Positions 53,064-64,000 of a DNA stretch of 64,000 bases are shown in pieces. Under the pieces are notes generated by a model. That model did no database searches and was not told the DNA's origin. It saw only the letters and a list, made by a program, of their open reading frames with translations. The stretch's first letter is position 1; each line of letters opens with the position of its first letter. The DNA lies in NCBI GenBank assembly GCA_018398585.1, contig JAGTTD010000021.1, positions 1,634,501-1,698,500 on the forward strand, written 5' to 3'. The DNA is from Simmondsia chinensis (Eukaryota > Streptophyta > Magnoliopsida > Caryophyllales > Simmondsiaceae). Both the position numbers and the translations under genes were made by a program.

Positions 53064-54051
53064 TTGCTACACAATCTCAATATCTGTCAACGACTCCACA
53101 CGTAAGTCTAGTAAAAGCCACATAGGAGTCATGAGAGAGAAGAGATCACATATAAGCCTAGTTGAGTAACTCCAACTAATGCCAATTAGTTATAAGATGT
53201 AACCCACTTGGACTTACACGTGGATATCGTATATACCAACTCAATGAGTCGAGCCTAAAGACCCGATGAAATTTAAGACCATTCATCACAATGGATTACT
53301 TCACCTATAACCAATTGGTTCTACGACAGAACCCCACTAGGACTTATACCTAGATCTCATAGTTACCAACTCCGTGGGTCGGTGAAATTTCAAAATATCT
53401 TCACAACCCTGATCTATCTCAACTTAGATCTCTTGAATCAGATCTGAAAACAAAGAACTTAATTAAAAAAATCCTCCAATTACAGTAATCGAGACCTAAC
53501 CCTAATCAGATTAGTTCTACCAGAGTTCAATCCCTGAATGCAACAACAATTTCCCTAAATCTAAGATCAATGATCGAATTACAAAATCATAATGCCAAAA
53601 AAACAAAATCGAAATGGAATTACCATATGAATCACTGAAGAAAGTGATCTACGAAGAAAATTGATGGGAGTGAAGGAGAGAGAAACGAACCTTTCGGGTT
53701 GATGCCGGTGAAATTGATCGGAAAATGGATACTGAGCATGAAATGGGTTGGATCTGAGGGGTGTAATGTGTAAGTATGCTTGTGAAATGAAGAGAGATAG
53801 GGAGGAGTTTATGTAACGAAGAACAGGCACGTGCACCGCACGTGTATGTATATTGAAGAACTTCTTCTGGGCACAAAATGTTCCATTATTTGCTTATCTG
53901 TGCACTTTAGCACTTGTATACATGCTGATTATTTTCCTGCAGTTACCTTCTATTGAGCTTTGCTTTATGATGCTCGACTTGTGCTATGTACTGCTCTAAT
54001 ACTATGTTCTCATGCTTACTAGCTTCTATACTTCTATGATGACACATTCCT
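53064..54051. other. Beta-COP 5' region with two decayed LTR copies
   Basis: About 53,086-53,280 and 53,281-53,396 are two adjacent, decayed copies of the LTR family defined at 6,372-6,567 (AAGAGATCACATATAAGCCT, GAGTCGAGCCTAAAGACCCG; CCAATTGGTTCTACGACAGA). The 5' UTR and promoter of beta-COP must lie within or beyond them. AG|AA-type acceptors suggest a 5'-UTR intron, but this is not provable here. The 53.6-53.9 kb frames are not proteins I recognise. Confidence 0.5.
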
Positions 54052-54170
54052 CATGTTGGAAGTCCTCGAAAATAGCCTCCCTCTAGGGTAGCACCTAAAG
54101 GGGAAAGGCTGTATACATCCACCTCCCAAGACCCTTGTAGCACTTGGACTGTTGTTATTGTTGTTGTTTA
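54052..54170 (+). mobile_element. RTE-type 3'-tail copy
   Basis: CTCATGTTGGAAGTCCTCGA, AAATAGCCTCCCTCTAGGGT, GAAAGGCTGTATACATCCAC, CAAGACCCTTGTAGCACTTG and TTGTTATTGTTGTTG in order. Upstream DNA (from about 53,930) is non-5S and may be further LINE 3' UTR. Confidence 0.75.
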
Positions 54171-54369
54171 GTTTTTTTTTTTTTTACTGAAAACCACCTC
54201 AATTTTATGTGCAACTTTAAAAACTCACCTAAATTTTATAAGTTTTTAAAAAGTCACCTAAACTTTCTACAATTTCTCAATGTCACGCCTTAATGTTAAT
54301 GTCGTTAACATCTGTTAATTTTTACTAATTGGGCTTTTAAAAGGATAATATGTGATAAATATGTACTAT

Positions 54370-55413
54370 CAGTGGTGGATTTAGGATTTTGATTGAGGGT
54401 GGGCTTAAATTATAATTACTTTCACTTTCTACTTTATTCAATTTATTTGTCTTATATTTGATATATATTATCATTTGTACTCAAATGTAGCTCTGAATTA
54501 CTCTTAAATATAAGAAATGTATAACATAATTTTATTTAAGGCTCCCGACTACACCCACGCACACACACACACACCAACACAAACACACACACACACACAC
54601 ACATGCATATGGGAATGTGATAATTTTCAAATTCAATTCACACGGAAGTTGGGTTTTATCTTTATTTAAAATATTTGTATAAAAATTCCCACAAGATAAC
54701 ATACTTTTATTGATATATGTAATGAAAGGAGATAATTTTAAACGTTAAATCCAAATTTGTGACTCATGAGAGTTTAATAATTAATTTTAGAATTGTTTAA
54801 AAAGTTTTATATTTAGTTTTCAACTATTACATGTAAGATATTACATATTATTCCTATAAGTAAAATATTATAAATAAACTTAAACAAGAATCGATTTATA
54901 AATATAAAAATATAAATATACAACTTATATGATTTAAGTTACACAGTCAAAAATGTTTGGGGGTCCTCGGAAACAGCCTCTCTTCAGGGTAGCCCCTGAA
55001 GGGGTACGGCTGCGTAAATCCACCCCCCAAATCCTGTTTATGCGGGAGCCCTTGGAGGCACTGGGTTTGTTGTTGTTATAGTCAAAAATGTTAGGAAGAA
55101 AATTTGAAATACTTAGTGAGACCTGTTAACATATAACAAAAATATTTATTTTTATTTTTCTTCTAAAATAAATAATATTTAATATTATGTAAAAAAAAAA
55201 CTTACAAATAGTAAAAACCACATACACGGACAAATCACCCAAAATCATCAAAAATAACCAAAAAAAAAAATCAAAAATAACAAGAAAGGGCCTCAGCTTG
55301 GCACTCGATCAAAAATGTAAGCCCCCTACCACCAGGCTGGAGCATTCTTTTCACTTATTACTACAAGGTATTTAATATAAGCCCACCCTCGATTCAACGT
55401 GGATTCGCCACTG
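54370..55413. mobile_element. Non-autonomous hAT element with nested tail copy
   Basis: About 40-bp inverted termini begin CAGTGGTGGATTTAGG and (inverted) CAGTGGCGAATCCACG, with GAGGGTGGGCTTA further in. Flanking octamers TGTACTAT and CGTACTAT differ by one base. No transposase. A (CA)n microsatellite lies at about 54,550-54,603. A tail copy with its own TSD sits inside, so it inserted later. Confidence 0.85.
54958..55079 (+). mobile_element. RTE-type tail copy with 13-bp TSD
   Basis: AGTCAAAAATGTT flanks it at 54,945-54,957 and 55,080-55,092. Text: GGGGGTCCTCGGAAACAGCC, GGGGTACGGCTGCGTAAATC, TATGCGGGAGCCCTTGGAGG, CACTGGGTTTGTTGTTGTTA. About 122 bp, tail domain only, nested in the hAT element. 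Confidence 0.88.
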
Positions 55414-55541
55414 CGTACTATTGAAAATGATTAGAAATCAAAAGGCCTAGAGGCTAGCTGGAAAAAAGACGGAGAGAAAAAGAAAAGGTAAAGAGCGTGG
55501 TTGCTAGAGATGAGAGAGGAAACATATGAACGGCTGATTAG

Positions 55542-57581
55542 CAGCAACCACATTGGAAATACGGAGTCCTCGGGGTTGGAGACTCACAAACTGATGAGGA
55601 ACCCACCCCCACCACAGATGCCCAGCCTGAAACTAGTACCTTGACTAGTAGGCGTACAACTAGTGGGGTATGGAAGCACTTTACCCTTAATAAGACAACT
55701 AATAAAGCAACCTGTAAATTATGTGACCCACCTAAGAATTTTAGCCATCAACCCAGTAGTGGGACGGACACACTAAATAGACATATACTTAGGTGCCACC
55801 CCGAGCAATTCCCGGAAAAGAGCCAACAACGTTTAGTACAGCAAGTGACCGGTGCACTTGCTAATTTTAGGTTCTCTCAGGAGAGCAACCGTAGGGGGCT
55901 AGCTAAATATATAATTTTGAGTGAAAGGCCTTTTAGTACCGGCGAAAACTCACATTTCGTCGACTACCTCCAACGAAATGTGAACCCCGCAATTGTGAGG
56001 ATTCCTCGGAACACCGTAAAGCGGGACGCTTTTACGTTGTACCGCAATCTTAAAATTGGGATACATACATTTTTTGCGACGAACACGAGCATGTTCTCGT
56101 TGACGTCGGACGTATGGACGTCCAAACCCGGCCAACCTTATATGTGCATAACGGCACACTGGACCGATGAATCATTCATCATCCAGAAGAGAATAATTCA
56201 TTTTGGGCTTTTAGATTACCCCCATACTGCCGAGGTAATTACGGGTGCGATTATGTCGGCAGTCCGCGATTGGGGCATAGAACAACGTATCTTCAGTATT
56301 ACGTTTGACAATGCTTCCAATAACACTGCATCCGTAGCACATTTAATTAGGAAAATGAGACCCATGTTAGGTGGGAAGTGTTTTCATATTCGTTGCATCT
56401 GTCACATTTTGCATTTAATGGTAATGGATGGTTTAGATCTTATAGACGCATCCCTTGCCACCTTAAGATCTGTAATAATATCAATTAAAGCATCCGTCGC
56501 TAGGAAAAAAAGATTTAAAAATGTATGTAGGTTGCATAACATAGAATATAAACAATTTAAATTAGACTCCAAGACTAGGTGGCCGTCTACAGTAGTAATG
56601 TTAGAGCGCATTCTACCATACAAAGACGCTCTGATGAAATTCGCCCAGGAAAATCGTGTAGAATGGCGCGATTACAACCTGGACGGTATACATTGGGAGA
56701 CAATAGATGAAATTTGTAAATTTTTTAACATGTTTAAAGACGCGACAACATTTTTTTCGGGTTGCTACTATCCAACCATGCCTCAAGCAATATTAATATT
56801 GCTTGATATTGTAAATTGGATGGTGGGTAATCAATCCAACCCCATTTTGTTCGGATCGATTGCGGCAATGAAAGAAAAGCTTGCCAAATATTTTTCTGAA
56901 CTACCTCTTACTTACTGCTTTGCTACTATTTTAGACCCTCGTTGTAAACGCTCAGGTTTCAACTTGTTTTGCCAACATTTTTTCACGTATTTGAATCCTT
57001 CTCTTAATATCGACACTTTCATTGCCGATGTCGATAACGACTTGCATAGTTTATTTTCTCAATATTCCCGTCAATTAGCGTCCAATAATCCTAGTATTGC
57101 TGCAGTAGGATCTTCCACATCTAGTGGAAGTAGTTCACACATGTCATATTCGTGGAAATTGTTGGAGCAATTTACGCCCACAGCAGCCCCCACATCATGT
57201 GACGAGTTAGATTATTATTTGCGGACACCGATGGTCCATATTTTCGGGCCGCCGGGTAACCCGAATTTTGATTTGTTACAATGGTGGAACACAAACCAAA
57301 CCCAGTATCCCGTGCTTTCCACCATGGCACGTGATATACTAAGTTGTCCGGTGTCTTCAGTAGCATCGGAGTGTGCTTTCAGTCTTGGTGGCAGGTTGCT
57401 TGGAACGAAGAGGGCGAAGTTATCGCCGTCGAGCTTGGAGATGTCCGTGTGCTTGAAGGATTGGCTGCTAGCTGAGGCAAGAGATCAACAGAGAATGAAG
57501 ATGGATTCATTGAGCGATGAAGACGACGACCACACAACTGATACGTCAAATGATGGCGTAAAAACCCCCCGATATGACTGA
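55542..57581 (+). CDS. hAT transposase (BED finger, RICESLEEPER-like), uninterrupted
   Basis: The frame is open from the stop at 55,539 to TGA at 57,579-57,581, about 680 codons, with no ATG near its start. The true start is therefore in a lost or spliced 5' exon. Domains: BED zinc finger (VWKHFTLNKTTNKATCKLC, then LNRHILRCH); RNase-H-like core with SLTSDVWTSKPGQPYMCIT and FSITFDNASNNTASVAHL supplying catalytic acidic residues, and FHIRCICHILHLMVMDGL; a helical insertion region; and the C-terminal hAT dimerisation domain (VSSVASECAFSLGGRLL, VCLKDWLLAE). No internal stop or frameshift was seen, which is unusual among the mobile elements here. Whether a domesticated or transposon gene: the adjoining right terminus and nearby derivative indicate transposon. 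Confidence 0.85.
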   Translation, partial: QQPHWKYGVLGVGDSQTDEEPTPTTDAQPETSTLTSRRTTSGVWKHFTLNKTTNKATCKLCDPPKNFSHQPSSGTDTLNRHILRCHPEQFPEKSQQRLVQQVTGALANFRFSQESNRRGLAKYIILSERPFSTGENSHFVDYLQRNVNPAIVRIPRNTVKRDAFTLYRNLKIGIHTFFATNTSMFSLTSDVWTSKPGQPYMCITAHWTDESFIIQKRIIHFGLLDYPHTAEVITGAIMSAVRDWGIEQRIFSITFDNASNNTASVAHLIRKMRPMLGGKCFHIRCICHILHLMVMDGLDLIDASLATLRSVIISIKASVARKKRFKNVCRLHNIEYKQFKLDSKTRWPSTVVMLERILPYKDALMKFAQENRVEWRDYNLDGIHWETIDEICKFFNMFKDATTFFSGCYYPTMPQAILILLDIVNWMVGNQSNPILFGSIAAMKEKLAKYFSELPLTYCFATILDPRCKRSGFNLFCQHFFTYLNPSLNIDTFIADVDNDLHSLFSQYSRQLASNNPSIAAVGSSTSSGSSSHMSYSWKLLEQFTPTAAPTSCDELDYYLRTPMVHIFGPPGNPNFDLLQWWNTNQTQYPVLSTMARDILSCPVSSVASECAFSLGGRLLGTKRAKLSPSSLEMSVCLKDWLLAEARDQQRMKMDSLSDEDDDHTTDTSNDGVKTPRYD

Positions 57582-57981
57582 TATCAAGATTCAAGACTTT
57601 TGTATGTTAATTATTTACTTTCAAATATTTACGTCAAAAGATGACTGCACACTCCATATGTCAAACTTTATATTTTTTGATAAATAAATTTATATTTTTA
57701 AATATTAGGCCCCAACTTTGTATTTGTATTTGATACGTTATTTATTTACTGATATTTTTTTGATAATTACTTGTTGTATATTGTATTTTATTTATTATAT
57801 ATATTTAGTATTATTTTTTTTGAACATGTATACTTGGAAAGAAATATATTTGTATCTCATATTATTTATCAATGAATTACAATAATTTTAGTACAAAACG
57901 ACTATGTATTTTTTAATTTTTTTTAATTTAGTTAAAAAGGCGGGGCCAGGCCCGGCCCGACCCGGCCCACAGCCACCACTA
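57582..57981 (+). mobile_element. 3' flank and right terminus of the hAT element
   Basis: AT-rich 3' region ending GGCCCACAGCCACCACTA, whose inverse TAGTGGTGGCTGTGGGCC is a mutated form of the family terminus TAGAGGTGGCCAACGGG. The region 57,600-57,960 is the inverted partner of 43,860-44,260. The left terminus was not found between 55,414 and 55,641, so the copy appears 5'-incomplete. Confidence 0.75.
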
Positions 57982-58105
57982 TCTCCAACTATCCTATTTT
58001 GCACCTACCTCCAAATTCTTGTGAGTGAATTATATAAAATAATTGCTTGTAACCTATTTTGTAAATATAAAATAATTGCAAAAACCTCCCATTTTCTTCA
58101 ATAAT
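57982..58105. other. Short spacer
   Basis: AT-rich; nothing recognised. Confidence 0.4.
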
Positions 58106-58790
58106 TGGTTGAACAATTAATCTAAAAATAATCCAATAAATAATATATTAATATACCAAAAAATAACTCAACTCTATTTTCTGACAAAAAAATAATCAAA
58201 CTCTAAAATTAAAAAATACTGAATTAATGGCTAAGTATGATGTATGATATGACGCTCCGACAATATATTTTTCTTCTATACATTTTTGGTTTGGCTTGAT
58301 TCTTTTCTCACATAACCAAACTAAAAATACGTTTTTCCGATAATTGAATACAACCCCACAAAAAGGCAACATCCCAAGAGAAAGACCAGGCAAAACAATA
58401 GAGGAATACAACTAGGAAACTAGGGCTATAAATGAGCTGAGTCGAACCACAGTTTGATTGGCTTGTTAACTAAATTATACCAGCCCGATATTAATATAAT
58501 TTATTTAACCAAGCTACAGATCTGTGCTAGTTCATCTCGTTTACTAAATGAAACCACCTACAGAGAACAAGCCAAATAAAAAATACGTAGAAGAAAAATA
58601 TATTATTAAAACATCACAATTCAGTATTTTTTACACATCGAAATTGAGTTATTTTTAGAATAATTTTAGAGTTTGATAATTTTTGGTAAAAAAGATAGTT
58701 GGATTATTTTTTAGTTAGAAAATAAAATTAGGTTATTTTTTAATATATTGACATATAATTAAATTATTTTTAGATCAATTGTTGATAATT
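58106..58790. mobile_element. Large foldback element
   Basis: Arms of roughly 120-170 bp: CAATTAATCTAAAAATAATC at the left matches (inverted) CAATTGATCTAAAAATAATT at the right; inner parts AATACTGAATTA and AATTCAGTATT also pair. The loop contains a TGAGCTGAGTCGA-type repeat. No coding region. Confidence 0.6.
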
Positions 58791-59381
58791 AGTATAATCC
58801 TAGAAAATGCAATAGACTACAAGGGAAAACAAAAGAAAGAAAGCCAGATCAGAATGTACAAGAGAACCACCTCAACGACACAAACCCACAAGACTAACGA
58901 AGGCCAAAACACCCCAAACGACCCTCATCACGACAACAAAACGACTCACGGAAACACAAGAACCAAAACATAGCGAAAAACACCCATCACAAAATAACAA
59001 AGGCATTACTATGTCATAATTCAGATTGTATATGACCACTTGAGCCTACCCAAATATGATAAGAACTTGGTTTCTATTCTTTCCTCCAGTATAAAATGAG
59101 TCATGACCAAACTGCAATAAAAAGCTTGGTTCCTAATTTACAAATCTCTTAGTATTGGAAATAAAGATCAACAGGGCAGACCAAACTCCAATCATCCCTC
59201 AACCTCGAGTTTTAGCAACGACGATTTTCTGTCAGTGAAAAGACTGATTGTTCGGAACGATATCTTTCTGTTGTTGCCAAAGCTTGTCGTCAAAAATCAG
59301 TTTTCTTGCAGAGTGACAGCTTCTGCAAATCCCATTGAGCCTCGGCAGAGATGTACGAGACAGATGAATTGAGTATATAGT
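58791..59381. other. MNS downstream region with possible LINE 3' fragment
   Basis: About 58,790-58,990 on the minus strand is T/G-rich (GGTTCTTGTGTTTCCGTGAG, GGTGTTTTGGCCTTCGTTAG) and resembles the 3' UTR style of the LINE at 18,556-20,085. The part next to 59,381 is presumably the mannosidase 3' UTR. Confidence 0.35.
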
Positions 59382-63591
<4,210 letters not shown>

Positions 63592-64000
63592 CTGCCACAT
63601 AGAAAGTAATCTCACATTACGAAGCTAACCCAACAAATAGTAATGTTAGTGCCAGATCAGAAATAATCATCAATGCAAGATACAAAAAGAACCAAGTAGG
63701 GAATACACAGAGAAAATAGAGGAGACACAATAATTGAAGCACTACAGTCTAGGCATAGAACGGAAGCATGGTGTTCTTGTGATGCCAGAATGCTCCCTAA
63801 GACTCATAAAAGCATTTATAACAGTTGCATTAGCAACAAATGAGAATTTCCCAATACCAACAGAGGTAGTGATCAGAGGAAGCTGAGAATTCAGATCAAA
63901 TTTACACCTTTCTCTTATCTTTCCAAGGGGAAGCAGGTAAGAACATTTATTCAAGAACTCCCGGAAGAACACCAAATAATGCAACCATAAAAAATATTGA
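63592..64000 (-). other. Partial intron of the MNS gene at the window edge
   Basis: Upstream of the AG acceptor at 63,592-63,593. No GH47 motif is found here, so the preceding exon is beyond 64,000. An 80-codon frame at 63,742-63,984 is not part of the protein. Confidence 0.6.

Noticed and set aside
55573..55582. GTTGGAGA as an inverted match to the hAT right flank TCTCCAAC
   Set aside because: TSDs are direct repeats; this one is inverted and lies inside the coding frame, so it is chance.
63742..63984. An 80-codon frame near the right edge
   Set aside because: No GH47 similarity; it falls in a mannosidase intron without fitting splice sites.

Overview
This is a nuclear chromosome segment from a flowering plant, very probably a eudicot. 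It carries intron-containing plant genes (chloroplast GluTR-binding protein, beta-COP, Golgi mannosidase I, mitochondrial calcium uniporter, EXO70) in AT-rich DNA packed with plant transposable elements. Species cannot be read from the sequence. No bacterial operons, CRISPR arrays or true rRNA/tRNA genes are visible. All similarity statements come from reading by eye; no database search was run.

Layout. 0-3.4 kb (minus): first exon of a mitochondrial calcium uniporter (MCU) gene whose remaining exon(s) lie off the left edge. 3.4-35.1 kb: a transposon-dominated block. It contains a Ty1/copia deletion derivative with complete LTRs and target-site duplication (TSD) (6,994-10,020), an RTE-type LINE (about 10,566-13,838, minus), two L1-type LINEs that carry only ORF1 (15,668-18,357 plus; 18,556-20,085 minus), hAT and Mutator-like short elements, miniature LTR elements of under 300 bp, and a larger related copia element (27,721-32,732, minus). 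35.2-40.3 kb (plus): GluTR-binding protein gene, five exons, introns loaded with mobile DNA. 41.3-43.3 kb (minus): intronless EXO70. 43.9-44.6 kb: a hAT deletion derivative. 47.1-53.1 kb (minus): complete beta-COP gene, four coding exons. 54.4-58.0 kb: a non-autonomous hAT and next to it a hAT with a long open transposase frame. 59.4-63.6 kb (minus): ten 3' exons of a class I alpha-mannosidase (MNS1/2-like), running off the right edge.

The host genes are unrelated housekeeping genes (organelle calcium, tetrapyrrole control, exocytosis, COPI coat, N-glycan trimming) with no sign of joint function beyond a loose secretory theme for the last three. The more coherent system is in the mobile DNA. 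A roughly 120-130 bp 3' domain ending in (TTG)n is the 3' end of the RTE LINE at 10.6-13.8 kb. The same domain is the 3' half of four short elements whose 5' half is a 5S rRNA sequence, and it occurs alone in many short copies. Several copies have clear TSDs. This looks like a LINE and its 5S-rRNA-headed SINE parasite in one window. Other coherent sets are two independent ORF1-only LINEs, a hAT transposase copy with its own inverted deletion derivative 12 kb away, and a copia element whose LTRs have swallowed a copy of the primer-binding site.
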